From positions 62,001 to 126,000 of the forward strand of contig NZ_JWHR01000109.1 of the NCBI RefSeq assembly GCF_000808015.1: a stretch of DNA of 64,000 bases. Direction: 5' to 3'. The notes under the pieces were generated by a model. The model saw only the letters and a list, made by a program, of their open reading frames with translations, made no database searches and had not been told where the DNA came from. Positions 41,438 to 51,032 of the stretch are shown here, one piece after another. This DNA is from Terrisporobacter othiniensis (GTDB taxonomy: Bacteria > Bacillota > Clostridia > Peptostreptococcales > Peptostreptococcaceae). The translations under genes and the position numbers were made by a program. The first letter of the stretch is position 1, and every line of letters begins with the position of its first letter.

Positions 41438-42757
41438 TTACATTTTTTTCAATGCCTTTATTAAAACTATACTGTGAAGAATGGTTGTAAAGATAGCTGT
41501 GGCAGTTATAGCATAAATATAGGCATACATATTTAAACTTGGTATAGGTAACAAAAAATAAATAGCAATAACTTGAATAATCATACCAACAATAGTATTT
41601 ATACTAGATATAACCTCTTTTCTTATGGAGTGAAGTATTCCTGACAAAGTTTGATTTAGGCTAAGAAAAAGAGGAGCTAAAAACATGGTCTTTAGATAAA
41701 TACCAGCAGTTTTATTGTTAAAGACTATTAAACATAATTCTTCTCCGAAAAAATAAAAAAATAAAGAAGATATAATACCTACACCTACAGTTAAAATAAC
41801 AGCATAGTATATTTTTATTTTTACATTTTTAATTTTATTTAAAGCAACCTCTTGAGAGATGCTTGGGATTAAATTTACTACTAGAGCAGATCCTATGGTA
41901 AAAGGAAGATAAATAAAAGGCATTACCATACCACAAATAACACCATAAAGTCCTATGGACTGGGTATAAGATATCCCAGACAAAACCAGTCTAGAAGGTA
42001 CTATCATAGAACTTACAGACTGCAAAACAACAGAAGACATTCTATTACATGTAATAGGTAGAGCCATTTTTAAAGTCTCCATGGAAGAATAATAAAAATC
42101 TTTCAGTCTAATAGTAAAATTATTGTACAAGGATGATTCTTTATATAAACAAATACTCATATAAATCACATTAGTAGCCTCACCAATGGATATACCAAGA
42201 AGAGTTACATAACAAATCATTGCCTTATCACTTATGTACATGGTTAATAAGAATACAAATAAAATTCTTGTTATTTGTTCAATAACTTGACCTACAGCAG
42301 GAACCATAACTTTTTTTATTCCATAGAAATATCCTCTTAGCACATTTGAAATAGTAATTATGACTATGGCTGGACATATGGATAGAATAAATAAATTTAA
42401 ATATTTATCATGTAAAAGTTTAAAGGATAAATATGTACTATTAAAAGATACAAATAATGAAATAAGTAGTGATATAAAAAATGATATATATAAAGTAGAT
42501 ATGAAAAATATATTTGCATCCTTTTTATCTTTCAAGGCGCTTTCCTTTGCAACTAAGCAAGAAAGGGCAGTTGGGATTCCTGTTGTGGTGAGAGCAATAC
42601 AAATCATTAAAAAGTTAAAAACCATATGATATATACCAAGCCCTATATCGCCCATGACCCGTGACAGAAATATTTTATATAGAAAACCTAATATTCTTAC
42701 TATTAGGTTCGATATGAACAATATTATTGTTGATAAAACTAAATTAGGAATTCTCAA
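41438..42757 (-). CDS. spoVB: Stage V sporulation protein B-like lipid flippase
   Basis: 439 residues from a TTG at 42757 with GGAGGTGA upstream. About 12 membrane helices belong to the MATE/MVF flippase superfamily. The N-terminus reads FISNLIVRILGFLYKIFLSRVMGDIGLG, a signature of SpoVB/YtgP proteins, which translocate peptidoglycan precursors for the spore cortex. It is shorter than B. subtilis SpoVB (about 518), so the last two helices may be missing or the protein may belong to a clostridial branch. Other polysaccharide flippases look similar, but the spore-gene context supports SpoVB. Confidence 0.8.
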   Translation of the reverse strand: MRIPNLVLSTIILFISNLIVRILGFLYKIFLSRVMGDIGLGIYHMVFNFLMICIALTTTGIPTALSCLVAKESALKDKKDANIFFISTLYISFFISLLISLFVSFNSTYLSFKLLHDKYLNLFILSICPAIVIITISNVLRGYFYGIKKVMVPAVGQVIEQITRILFVFLLTMYISDKAMICYVTLLGISIGEATNVIYMSICLYKESSLYNNFTIRLKDFYYSSMETLKMALPITCNRMSSVVLQSVSSMIVPSRLVLSGISYTQSIGLYGVICGMVMPFIYLPFTIGSALVVNLIPSISQEVALNKIKNVKIKIYYAVILTVGVGIISSLFFYFFGEELCLIVFNNKTAGIYLKTMFLAPLFLSLNQTLSGILHSIRKEVISSINTIVGMIIQVIAIYFLLPIPSLNMYAYIYAITATAIFTTILHSIVLIKALKKM

Positions 42758-42808
42758 AAAATCACCTCCACATACTAAAAATGTATTCCTGTGAAGGTGA
42801 AAAAATAA

Positions 42809-43603
42809 TTACAATTTTATAAAATTTGGTTTTTGATTATCAAAAGTAGAAATGTATTTAAATCCTAAATCTTTTAAATAAGAGTAAATATAATCAAATT
42901 TACAAGAAATAAAAGCTGGAGAGTGAGCATCAGAACCTGTAGTAATAATTTCACCACCTAAATCCTTGTAAAGAGATATTATATTTCTTGAAGGTGTTAA
43001 GTCAGGTAGGTTATATCTAAAACAAGAAGTATTTACCTCGATTCCTTTACCCTTATGAATAGCCTCTTTTAGTATAGCTTCTATAATATCCGTAAATAAG
43101 CTATCCCTAAGAATATTATCATAATTTCCGTATCTTTTTACTAAGTCTATATGGCCTAAAACACTGTAGCTATTAAAGTTTTTAACTATATCATATAAAG
43201 TTTTGTAATAAATTTCATAGGCCTCATGTTGATTTTTATTTTTAAAATATTCGTCGTAGTATAAATCATTTTTATCTATGGCATGTTGAGAGCATAAAAT
43301 GAAATCAAAGTTATGATTTTTCATGTCATCATTGTATTTTTCTATAAGATGAGGTTGTAATCCTAGCTCGATACCTTTTTTTATTATAATTTTATCTTCA
43401 TATTTTTTTTGCATTAACTCTAGTTTATGTAAATATTTTTTGTAATCCACAACAAACTTATCTGTTTGGTTAACATCATAGTCCATATGATCTGTAAAGC
43501 ATATTTCCTGTAATCCTAAATTAATAGAAGTTTCAATCATCTTTTCTATTGGAGTTTTACTATCCGGAGAGAAGTTACAATGCATGTGATAGTCGTAGAA
43601 CAT
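42809..43603 (-). CDS. hisJ: PHP-family histidinol-phosphatase-like protein (HisJ)
   Basis: 264 residues from the ATG at 43603 with AAAGGGG upstream. The PHP metal-binding motifs are present: YDYHMHCNFSPDS (His-x-His), CFTDHMDYD, GIELGLQP, FILCSQHAID, VLGHIDLVKRYG, and GSDAHSPAF at the end. HisJ removes phosphate from histidinol phosphate in histidine biosynthesis. No his operon adjoins it, and the strain degrades histidine, so another phosphoester substrate is possible. It diverges from the MocR-like gene over about 100 bases. Confidence 0.82.
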   Translation of the reverse strand: MFYDYHMHCNFSPDSKTPIEKMIETSINLGLQEICFTDHMDYDVNQTDKFVVDYKKYLHKLELMQKKYEDKIIIKKGIELGLQPHLIEKYNDDMKNHNFDFILCSQHAIDKNDLYYDEYFKNKNQHEAYEIYYKTLYDIVKNFNSYSVLGHIDLVKRYGNYDNILRDSLFTDIIEAILKEAIHKGKGIEVNTSCFRYNLPDLTPSRNIISLYKDLGGEIITTGSDAHSPAFISCKFDYIYSYLKDLGFKYISTFDNQKPNFIKL

Positions 43604-43705
43604 TATTATTTCCCCTTTCATAAAAAATTTGGTATTATATATATTAATGATAACAAATACATATTTAAACATCAATAAATCTAAAAATAAGTAAGTGGTG
43701 ATTAA

Positions 43706-45127
43706 ATGAAGAAATATAAATTAGAATTAGATGATAATAATAGTAAATACATTCAAATTTATAATCATATAAAAAAGATGATTGTTGGAGGAAAAATAAA
43801 AGAACATGAAAAACTTCCGCCAATAAGGAAGCTAGCCAACTTTATAAATGTAAATAATGCTACTATTGTTAAGGTATATGAGTTGTTGGAAAAAGAAGGT
43901 TATGTATATAAGATAATTGGCAGTGGAACTTTTGTTTCTTCCATGAATATCAAGGAAGAAGTAAATTTGGAAAACTATAAAGATATGATACATTTTGATA
44001 GTGGTAATCCATCAAAGGATATGTTTCCTTTAGATAATTTTAAAGCAGCAATAAATATGGCATTAGAAAAAGATGGAGCATCTATATTTGAATATGATGA
44101 AGGAAAAGGTTCAGAAGAATTAAGAGAAGAATTATGTACATATTTAAGAAAGAAGAAGATAAATACTAATAAAAATAATATACAGATAATATCTGGTGCT
44201 CAACAAGGTATAGACATAGTTTGTAAAGGACTTATAAATTATTCAGATGTGGTATTTGTGGAAGAACCTACTTATAATGGTGCTTTAGAAGTGTTCAAAA
44301 GTAGGGGTGCAAAAATAATTACTATTCCTATGTTAGATGATGGTATAGATATAGGTATATTAAAACTCAAATTAGAAAAAATAAAACCTAAATTAATATA
44401 TGTCATGCCTAATTTTCAAAATCCAAGTGGAATATCTTACAGTGAGTATAAGAAAAAGAAGCTGATAGAATTAAGTGAAGAATATGATTTTTACATTTTA
44501 GAAGATGACTTTATAAGTGATTTTGATTTTGACAGCAAGGATAGCAGGCCACTAAAAAGTTATGATATGAAAAATAGAGTTATTTATATTAAATCATTTT
44601 CAAAAATACTTATGCCAGGACTTAGAATTGGTATAGTTGATATACCAAGGGAGCTGCAAAAGAAAATTCTTTGGGCAAAATACTCATCAGATATATCTAC
44701 ACCAGGACTTATACAAAAATCTATGTACTATTATATGAAGTATTTCAATTGGGAAGAATATTTAAAAAGCATAGATAAAGTTTATACTAAAAAATATAGA
44801 AAAACAAAAGTTTTATTAGAAGAAAAATTAGGAGATAAACTAAAAATATATAAATCTCAAGGGGGACTAAATTTCTTTATTGAATTACCAAGAGGATATT
44901 CATCCCAAGCTTTCTACAACTTCATGTTAGAAAAAGGAGTTTGTATTACACCAGGAACTTATTTTTTTGATAATATAATGGATGATAGATTTTTTAGGAT
45001 TAACATAGCAAATGAAACAATTGAGGATATAGAAAAAGGAATAACTATAATAGAAAATAATTTAGAAGAGTTTATTACATCTTATAAAAATGGAGAAGCT
45101 ATAAGAAGTAATAAAATATTTTATTAA
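43706..45127 (+). CDS. MocR-type regulator (GntR helix-turn-helix plus aminotransferase fold)
   Basis: 473 residues. A GntR winged helix at residues 15-80 (IYNHIKKMIVGGKIKEHEKLPPIRKLA, INVNNATIVKVYELLEKEGYV) is joined to a fold-type I aminotransferase domain. PNFQNPSGISYS is the substrate loop, and YIKSFSKILMPGLRIG contains the lysine that binds pyridoxal phosphate. MocR proteins use PLP as a sensor; PdxR, GabR and TauR are examples. pdxST lie about 5 kb downstream and carry operator-like repeats, so PdxR is a reasonable guess. The divergent PHP gene is another possible target. Confidence 0.85.
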   Translation: MKKYKLELDDNNSKYIQIYNHIKKMIVGGKIKEHEKLPPIRKLANFINVNNATIVKVYELLEKEGYVYKIIGSGTFVSSMNIKEEVNLENYKDMIHFDSGNPSKDMFPLDNFKAAINMALEKDGASIFEYDEGKGSEELREELCTYLRKKKINTNKNNIQIISGAQQGIDIVCKGLINYSDVVFVEEPTYNGALEVFKSRGAKIITIPMLDDGIDIGILKLKLEKIKPKLIYVMPNFQNPSGISYSEYKKKKLIELSEEYDFYILEDDFISDFDFDSKDSRPLKSYDMKNRVIYIKSFSKILMPGLRIGIVDIPRELQKKILWAKYSSDISTPGLIQKSMYYYMKYFNWEEYLKSIDKVYTKKYRKTKVLLEEKLGDKLKIYKSQGGLNFFIELPRGYSSQAFYNFMLEKGVCITPGTYFFDNIMDDRFFRINIANETIEDIEKGITIIENNLEEFITSYKNGEAIRSNKIFY

Positions 45128-45152
45128 TAAATGAAAACACTAGGAGGAAAAA

Positions 45153-45365
45153 ATGTTTGATCAAAAAAAACTAGACAGAATAAATTTTTTAGCAAAAAAA
45201 AATAAAGAAGAAGGATTAACAAAGGAAGAATTAGCAGAAAGAGAAGTATTAAGAAAAGAATACTTAGAAAACTTCAGAGCTCATTTTAAATCTAGACTTG
45301 AAAATGTAAAAGTTGTACATACTCAAGAGGAGTATGATGAACTAATGAAGAAGAATAATAATTAG
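45153..45365 (+). CDS. DUF896 (YnzC-like) small protein
   Basis: 70 residues, the full length of the DUF896 family of small helical Firmicute proteins. The pattern RINFLAKKNKEEGLTKEELAE, then REVLRKEYLENFRAHFKSRL and the closing LENVKVVHTQ, is unmistakable. In Bacillus some relatives are LexA-regulated, but the function is not settled. It lies 25 bases after the MocR-like gene, with AGGAGG, and ends 32 bases before the M18 peptidase, so the three may be co-transcribed. Confidence 0.93.
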   Translation: MFDQKKLDRINFLAKKNKEEGLTKEELAEREVLRKEYLENFRAHFKSRLENVKVVHTQEEYDELMKKNNN

Positions 45366-45397
45366 CTTATATAAAATCCATAAATAGGGGGCCAAAT

Positions 45398-46792
45398 ATG
45401 AATTTAAAATATGAATTTGAAAATGGTTGGAAAGTTATAAAAGAAATGAATAATATGGAAAATGCTATGTCATATTCAAAAGAATATATTGATTTCTTAA
45501 ACAAAAGTAAAACAGAAAGATTATGTGCTAGAGAAATAATTAGACTAGCAAGATTACAAGGCTTTATATCTATTGAAGAAGTTATAAAAAAAGGCAAAAT
45601 AGAATCTGGAGACAAAATATTTGCAGAAAATAAAGACAAGGGTGTGGCTTTATTTGTAATTGGTGAAAAGGATATAGAAGAAGGTATGAAGATAATTGCT
45701 TCTCATATAGATTCACCAAGATTAGACTTAAAACAAAATCCATTATATGAAGATGATAATATGGCATATTTTAAAACTCATTACTATGGTGGAATTAAAA
45801 AATATCAATGGGTTTCTATGCCACTTGCATTATATGGCGTAGCATTTTTACAAGATGGTACTAAAATTGATATAGCCATAGGAGATGATGATGAAGATCC
45901 AGTATTTTGTATAACTGATTTATTACCTCATTTATCATCAGATCAAAATCAAAAGAAATTACATGAAGCTATTGGTGGAGAAGATTTAAATGTACTGATA
46001 GGAAGTATTCCTTTTGATGAGGAAGAAAATGCTACTGTAAAATATAATATGTTAAAGTTATTAAACGAAAAATATAAAATTACTGAAGAAGATTTTTTAA
46101 GTGCTGAAATAGAAGTAGTTCCAGCAGGAAAAGCTAAGGATTTAGGAATAGATAAATCAATGGTTATTTCTTATGGTCAAGATGACAGAGTATGTGCATT
46201 TGCAGGTGTGAAAGCCATATTTGAAGTTGAAAAACCAGAATATACAGCAGTTACATTATGTGTAGATAAGGAAGAAACTGGTTCTTATGGTAATACAGGT
46301 ATGCACTCAAAATTCTTTGAAAACACTGTGGCAGAATTAATAAACTTACAAGACAATTACTCTGATCTAAAAATAAAAAGAGCCATGTCTAGATCAAGAA
46401 TATTATCTGGAGATGTTAATGCAGCTTATGATCCAAATTTCTCTTCAGTATATGAAAAAGCAAACTCGGCTCATATGGGTGGCGGTGTTGCTATAATGAA
46501 ATATTCAGGCTCAAGAGGAAAAAGTGGAACAAGTGATGCTAATGCAGAATTTGTTTGTGAAGTGAGAAGAATATTTAATCAAGAAAATGTAGTATGGCAA
46601 ACAGGTGAGCTTGGAAAAGTTGACCAAGGAGGCGGAGGTACCGTAGCATATATATTAGCTAACTATGGGGCTGAAGTTTTAGACTGTGGTGTGGGATTAC
46701 TTAGTATGCATGCACCTTATGAAGTTGCCTCAAAAGCAGATATTTTTGAAATGTACAGAGGTTACAAGGCTTTCTTAAATATAAATCTATAA
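45398..46792 (+). CDS. M18-family aminopeptidase
   Basis: 464 residues, a zinc-dependent cytoplasmic aminopeptidase cutting N-terminal residues from peptides. Metal-ligand regions are IIASHIDSPRLDLKQNP (His-x-Asp), GQDDRVCAFAGV, DKEETGSYGNTGMHS (Glu-Glu), and SAHMGGGV near the end. YYGGIKKYQW is a typical M18 stretch. The length is slightly above that of the clostridial relatives. GGGGG precedes the ATG and a good terminator follows. It would suit an amino-acid-fermenting lifestyle. Confidence 0.92.
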   Translation: MNLKYEFENGWKVIKEMNNMENAMSYSKEYIDFLNKSKTERLCAREIIRLARLQGFISIEEVIKKGKIESGDKIFAENKDKGVALFVIGEKDIEEGMKIIASHIDSPRLDLKQNPLYEDDNMAYFKTHYYGGIKKYQWVSMPLALYGVAFLQDGTKIDIAIGDDDEDPVFCITDLLPHLSSDQNQKKLHEAIGGEDLNVLIGSIPFDEEENATVKYNMLKLLNEKYKITEEDFLSAEIEVVPAGKAKDLGIDKSMVISYGQDDRVCAFAGVKAIFEVEKPEYTAVTLCVDKEETGSYGNTGMHSKFFENTVAELINLQDNYSDLKIKRAMSRSRILSGDVNAAYDPNFSSVYEKANSAHMGGGVAIMKYSGSRGKSGTSDANAEFVCEVRRIFNQENVVWQTGELGKVDQGGGGTVAYILANYGAEVLDCGVGLLSMHAPYEVASKADIFEMYRGYKAFLNINL

Positions 46793-46797
46793 AACTG

Positions 46798-46837
46798 AAG
46801 TCCTTCTATTTTTATACAAAAGGTAGAAGGACTTTTT
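46798..46837 (+). terminator. Terminator after M18 peptidase
   Basis: AAGTCCTTCTA (46798-46808) pairs with TAGAAGGACTT (46824-46834), followed by Ts. Confidence 0.87.
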
Positions 46838-47144
46838 ACGTGTAAAATTTAAATTTTTTTATGCTTTTATTATATCTAAAAAGGATAAAGCAATGATTAT
46901 ATAATAATAGATAAAACTTATGATAAAAATATAAGTTGTTGATTGTTGTGGAAGTTTTTGCTATATTAATAATAAGAAAAATTATAGAAATTTAACTTGT
47001 ATTACAAAAAAATTACAAAATGATATTTAATATCAATTCACGAGTATTATAGGTTATAATTTAAAAATGAGAAAAAGAGATAAAAATCATGTATATAAGA
47101 CAAAAAATAAACTTATTTATACTTGATATAAGGAGGACTAATTT
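46838..47144. other. AT-rich intergenic stretch without gene
   Basis: I see no ORF, RNA motif or long repeat. The last part holds an AAGGAGG ribosome site for the lipoprotein gene. A promoter is likely but not specific enough to place. Confidence 0.5.
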
Positions 47145-47882
47145 ATGAACCTAAAAAAATCATTATCTAGATTGATTATTTTGGCTATGCTATTTACGGG
47201 ATGCTCCAATTATCAAGTTCAAAATAAGAGCATATCATTACCAGATGAAGCAACTAAACAGAAAACTATGACTAAAGTTCAAAATGATGTAAATGAAATA
47301 ATAGGAAAAGATTATGATTATGTCTTAAGTAACTTAGGAGAGCCTAATTCTACTGCATATTGGATAGATAAAAGTAATATAGATAATATAGATAATTTAG
47401 AAAATTTAGATGATATAGAAGACATAACAGATATAAATTTGATTTATTTAAAGAACGTATTAAATGAAGGCGTAAATAGTAGTGCACTATATTTGAAATT
47501 AAAAGATAAGGTAGTAAAAAAAGCACAAATAGTGGATTATTCTCGAGGAAATAGAATTAAAACTTTGGATAAATCAAAAATACTTATAGATTGTTATAAT
47601 GATGGAGATATAGTTAAAACAGCAGATTTAGACATGAAAAAACTAGATGATTTTACTGGTATTGATTCTAGTGAAATGGAAAAAATAGTAGGTAAGAAGC
47701 AACCATCTTATGATGCATATTTATATGACAAAGCAGAAAAATCTATAAATGTATATTATTTAGACGATGAGGATAAACTACTATCAATAATTACTAAAGA
47801 TAATAAAATATCAGAAATTAAAATTCTTGATAATAAAAAAGAAGTAATAAATGAAATAAAAAATATAATGCTAGATAATTAA
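47145..47882 (+). CDS. Hypothetical lipoprotein
   Basis: 245 residues. The signal MNLKKSLSRLIILAMLFTGC ends in a lipobox, with Cys20 as the lipid-attachment residue. The remainder is acidic and rich in Asp, Asn and Ile (DNIDNLENLDDIEDI), with strand-like segments. VQNDVNEIIGKDYDYVLSNLGEPN resembles the start of small BamE/SmpA-like folds, but this is only a resemblance. It would be anchored on the outer face of the membrane. No operon partner is seen. Confidence 0.7.
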   Translation: MNLKKSLSRLIILAMLFTGCSNYQVQNKSISLPDEATKQKTMTKVQNDVNEIIGKDYDYVLSNLGEPNSTAYWIDKSNIDNIDNLENLDDIEDITDINLIYLKNVLNEGVNSSALYLKLKDKVVKKAQIVDYSRGNRIKTLDKSKILIDCYNDGDIVKTADLDMKKLDDFTGIDSSEMEKIVGKKQPSYDAYLYDKAEKSINVYYLDDEDKLLSIITKDNKISEIKILDNKKEVINEIKNIMLDN

Positions 47883-47890
47883 TAACACAT

Positions 47891-47926
47891 AAAGTTATAG
47901 ATTCTAATAAAATCTATAACTTTTTT
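47891..47926 (+). terminator. Terminator after lipoprotein gene
   Basis: AAAGTTATAGATT (47891-47903) pairs with AATCTATAACTTT (47911-47923), followed by Ts. Confidence 0.87.
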
Positions 47927-47962
47927 GTAATAATAAAAAATTGTAGGTGAGCATGATTATAA

Positions 47963-48772
47963 ATGAGCAAATTAGAAATAGCTAATTATATTATAGAAAA
48001 TAAAAAAATACCGCAGGAATTTAATGATTATGTTATTGTTCAAATTAGTGATTTACATAATAAATCCTTTGGTAAAAATAATATTTATTTAATTAACGAG
48101 ATTGAAAAAATAAATCCTCAAGTAGTATTTATTACAGGAGACCTAATAGATGGAGAAAATAAAAACTTTCAAGTGGCGCTAGATTTGTTAGGAAATCTAA
48201 CACAGAAATATAAGGTATATTATATTACTGGTAATCATGAGCAAAAAGCTTTAGTAAAAAGATATAAAGAGTTATATAAACAATATTTTAAAAAATTACA
48301 TGACTTATCAGCCATCCACTTAGATAATGATCAAATTCAAATAAAAAAAGGAAATAGTCATATAAATCTTTATGGATTAACAATACCCTTTGAATGTTAT
48401 AAATACTTATTTGATAAGAACAAAAATACAAAATTATATGAAAATTTTTTGCAAGAAAGCTTACCGTTGATAAATAGGAATGAGTATAATATTTTATTAG
48501 CTCATACGCCTTTTTATTTTGATGAGTATGAAAAATGGGGTGCAGACCTAATATTAACTGGACATGTACATGGAGGAATAATTAGGCTTCCTTTTTTAGG
48601 AGGTTTATTATCACCAAATAGGCATTTTTTCCCTGAATATGATTTAGGGAAATATGATAAAAAGGATTCTACTATGATAGTTACCAAAGGTTTAGGAGGA
48701 TCTAAGGTACTTGTTAGAATTAACTGTAAGCCAGAAGTGGTTAAGATAACATTAAAATCTAAACATTATTAG
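47963..48772 (+). CDS. Calcineurin-like metallophosphoesterase
   Basis: 269 residues. All five metallophosphoesterase motifs can be read: ISDLHNKSFG (Asp-x-His), FITGDLIDGEN, YITGNHEQK, LLAHTPFYF and LTGHVHGGIIRLP. The GGLLSPNRHFFPEYDLGKY stretch is shared with YkuE/YaeI-type enzymes that act on membrane lipids or related phosphodiesters. Those relatives usually have a membrane or Tat leader; this one has none, so it is probably cytoplasmic or membrane-associated through its neighbour. Confidence 0.85.
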   Translation: MSKLEIANYIIENKKIPQEFNDYVIVQISDLHNKSFGKNNIYLINEIEKINPQVVFITGDLIDGENKNFQVALDLLGNLTQKYKVYYITGNHEQKALVKRYKELYKQYFKKLHDLSAIHLDNDQIQIKKGNSHINLYGLTIPFECYKYLFDKNKNTKLYENFLQESLPLINRNEYNILLAHTPFYFDEYEKWGADLILTGHVHGGIIRLPFLGGLLSPNRHFFPEYDLGKYDKKDSTMIVTKGLGGSKVLVRINCKPEVVKITLKSKHY

Positions 48773-48902
48773 GATCAAAATTATAAGGCTAGTCAGTGCA
48801 TTGTTTATATTAATAATCTTTTTAGTATATACAGCATCAGGTTTTATAAGTGAAGCAAAATTATTCTCTACATTATTTAATATGCTTAAAAGTTTTAAGT
48901 GA
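48773..48902 (+). pseudogene. Possible small membrane peptide or gene remnant
   Basis: In the frame ending at TGA 48900-48902, the sequence reads IIRLVSALFILIIFLVYTAS, a single membrane helix, followed by a short soluble tail (FISEAKLFSTLFNMLKSFK). There is no ATG and no good ribosome site; an in-frame TTG lies inside the helix. It begins where the phosphoesterase stops, so it may be a shifted tail of a longer ancestral protein or a tiny membrane peptide. Confidence 0.3.
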
Positions 48903-49135
48903 TTAAAGTAAGATTTTACTATTTAAACTTTTGAGAAAATTGTTTTATTATACCGTCATAAAATATATTTACTTGTAATAAGTAAGATAATCATTAGATG
49001 AATATTGTATACTTATAAAACTTGATATTGAATTGTAGTTATAAAAAATGAGGTTTGATATACTGAACTTGAGGATATATCATCATGGAGTGTACAAAAA
49101 CTTATTCTCAATTTATCAAAAATGGGGGTAAAAAC

Positions 49136-49957
49136 ATGGGAGAAGCTAAAGTTTTAAGTAAAAACATGATGTTTAGAAATAAGGACAATATAGAGCTTTT
49201 TGTTCAAAAAGATTTAGTTGAAGATCCAAAAGCTATTATAGTAATAGTACATGGATTAGCAGAACATCTAGGCAGATATGATTATGTGGTATCTAAACTT
49301 AATGATTGGGGATATAGTGTTTATAGATTTGACAATCAAGGTCATGGAAAATCTGAAGGAAAGAGAACTTATATAGATAACTATAAAAATTTCTCACAAG
49401 ATGTTAATGAAATTGTATCCATGGCTAAAACAGAAAATAATAATGAAAAAGTTTTTGTACTAGGTCATAGTATGGGGGGAATGATAAGTACAGTATATGG
49501 CATAGACTATAAAAATACAGTAGATGGAATAATTTTATCAGCAGGACTTACTATTGATGAGGCTAAATTATTGGAAAGTAATAAAGATGTAGATGATGAT
49601 GCTGAAATACAAAATGCTTTAGGTGATTTAATTTGTACTGATAAAAGTGTTGTGGAGGACTATGAAAATGATCCTTTGGTTTGCCATGTAACAGCAGGTA
49701 AAATATATAAAGAGTGCTATAAAGCAGTTAAGTACATATATGATAATATGAATAAATTTGAATATCCAGTATATATATTACATGGAGAAGAGGACAAGAT
49801 AGTTTCACCAGAAGATTCAAAAATTCTTTACGAACATATATCTTCCCTAGATAAAAGCTTGAAGTTATATCCAGGCCTTTACCATGAAATCATGAATGAA
49901 TTTGCCAAAGATAAGGTATTGGATGATATACATTTTTGGTTGGAAGATAGAATATAA
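49136..49957 (+). CDS. Alpha/beta hydrolase, monoacylglycerol lipase/lysophospholipase-like
   Basis: 273 residues from the ATG at 49136, preceded by GGGGG; the longer frame has no ribosome site. IVIVHGLAEHLGRYDYV is the oxyanion-hole region with the typical H-G-x-x-E-H. FDNQGHGKSEG follows, then the nucleophile elbow LGHSMGG, and the late YPGLYHEIMNE with the catalytic histidine. This is the Hydrolase_4 type that acts on monoacylglycerols or lysophospholipids. No signal peptide is visible. It is monocistronic with a terminator at 49981. Confidence 0.9.
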   Translation: MGEAKVLSKNMMFRNKDNIELFVQKDLVEDPKAIIVIVHGLAEHLGRYDYVVSKLNDWGYSVYRFDNQGHGKSEGKRTYIDNYKNFSQDVNEIVSMAKTENNNEKVFVLGHSMGGMISTVYGIDYKNTVDGIILSAGLTIDEAKLLESNKDVDDDAEIQNALGDLICTDKSVVEDYENDPLVCHVTAGKIYKECYKAVKYIYDNMNKFEYPVYILHGEEDKIVSPEDSKILYEHISSLDKSLKLYPGLYHEIMNEFAKDKVLDDIHFWLEDRI

Positions 49958-49980
49958 GTTTTATAATATATAAATCATAG

Positions 49981-50021
49981 CTAGAAAGTATGTTTAAATT
50001 AACATATTTTCTAGTTTTTTT
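49981..50021 (+). terminator. Terminator after hydrolase gene
   Basis: CTAGAAAGTATGTT (49981-49994) pairs with AACATATTTTCTAG (50001-50014), followed by seven Ts. Confidence 0.85.
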
Positions 50022-50052
50022 AATATATAGGAAATAAATCAAAAGTGTATCA

Positions 50053-50112
50053 ATACAATTTGTGTAAATATAGAAAAAATTAAAGTTTTATTGTGATACA
50101 ATTAAAATTGTA
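50053..50112 (+). promoter_or_regulatory. Operator-like repeats before pdxS
   Basis: ATACAATT occurs at 50053-50060 and 50096-50103. The second copy is half of a perfect palindrome, TACAATT-AA-AATTGTA (50097-50112). PdxR-type MocR regulators often bind such combined direct and inverted repeats before pdxST. Confidence 0.5.
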
Positions 50113-50155
50113 CTACTATTTACTTATAAAATAAAACAATTAGGAGGTACAATTA

Positions 50156-51031
50156 ATGAGCAGAGAAGTATTAAATAAAAACTTAGCACAGATGTTAAAG
50201 GGTGGAGTAATAATGGATGTAACTAATCCAGCAGAGGCAATAATAGCACAAAATGCAGGGGCTTGTGCAGTAATGGCACTTGAAAGAGTTCCATCAGATA
50301 TAAGAAAAGAAGGTGGAGTGGCGAGAATGTCAGACCCAAAAATGATAAAAGAAATACAAGAAGCTGTAAGCATACCTGTAATGGCAAAGGTAAGAATAGG
50401 TCATTTTGTGGAAGCTCAAATACTTGAAGCTTTAGAAATAGACTTTATAGATGAAAGTGAAGTTTTAACACCAGCAGATAATGTTTATCATATAGAAAAA
50501 AGTAAATTTGAAGTTCCTTTTGTTTGTGGAGCAAGAAATTTAGGTGAAGCACTAAGAAGAATAGGTGAAGGTGCAGCTATGATAAGAACAAAAGGTGAAG
50601 CAGGAACTGGAGATGTAGTAGAAGCAGTTAAACATATGAGAACAGTTACTTCAGGGATGAGAACTATACAATCAATGAGTACAGAAGAGTTAATGAATGC
50701 TGCTAAAGAAATGGGAGCACCATATGATTTAGTAAAATATGTACACGAAAATGGAAAACTTCCAGTAGTAAATTTTGCAGCAGGAGGAATAGCAACTCCA
50801 GCAGATGCAGCACTAATGATGCAATTAGGATGTGATGGTGTATTTGTAGGTTCTGGAATATTCAAATCAGACAATCCAGCAAAAAGAGCAGAAGCTATAG
50901 TAAAGGCTGTTACAAATTACAATAACCCAAAAGTATTAGCAGAGATATCAGAAGACTTAGGTGGAGCTATGAGTGGTGTGGCGGTTAATTCTTTGGAAGA
51001 CAAAGAATTATTAGCTACTAGAGGTTGGTAA
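50156..51031 (+). CDS. pdxS: Pyridoxal 5'-phosphate synthase subunit PdxS
   Basis: 291 residues, full length. It builds PLP from ribose 5-phosphate, glyceraldehyde 3-phosphate and ammonia delivered by Pdx[22 protein letters not shown], the catalytic-lysine region [31 protein letters not shown] and [14 protein letters not shown] are family hallmarks. AGGAGGT precedes the ATG. The pdxT start is 1-2 bases after its stop, showing tight coupling. Confidence 0.98.
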   Translation: MSREVLNKNLAQMLKGGVIMDVTNPAEAIIAQNAGACAVMALERVPSDIRKEGGVARMSDPKMIKEIQEAVSIPVMAKVRIGHFVEAQILEALEIDFIDESEVLTPADNVYHIEKSKFEVPFVCGARNLGEALRRIGEGAAMIRTKGEAGTGDVVEAVKHMRTVTSGMRTIQSMSTEELMNAAKEMGAPYDLVKYVHENGKLPVVNFAAGGIATPADAALMMQLGCDGVFVGSGIFKSDNPAKRAEAIVKAVTNYNNPKVLAEISEDLGGAMSGVAVNSLEDKELLATRGW

Positions 51032-51032
51032 T

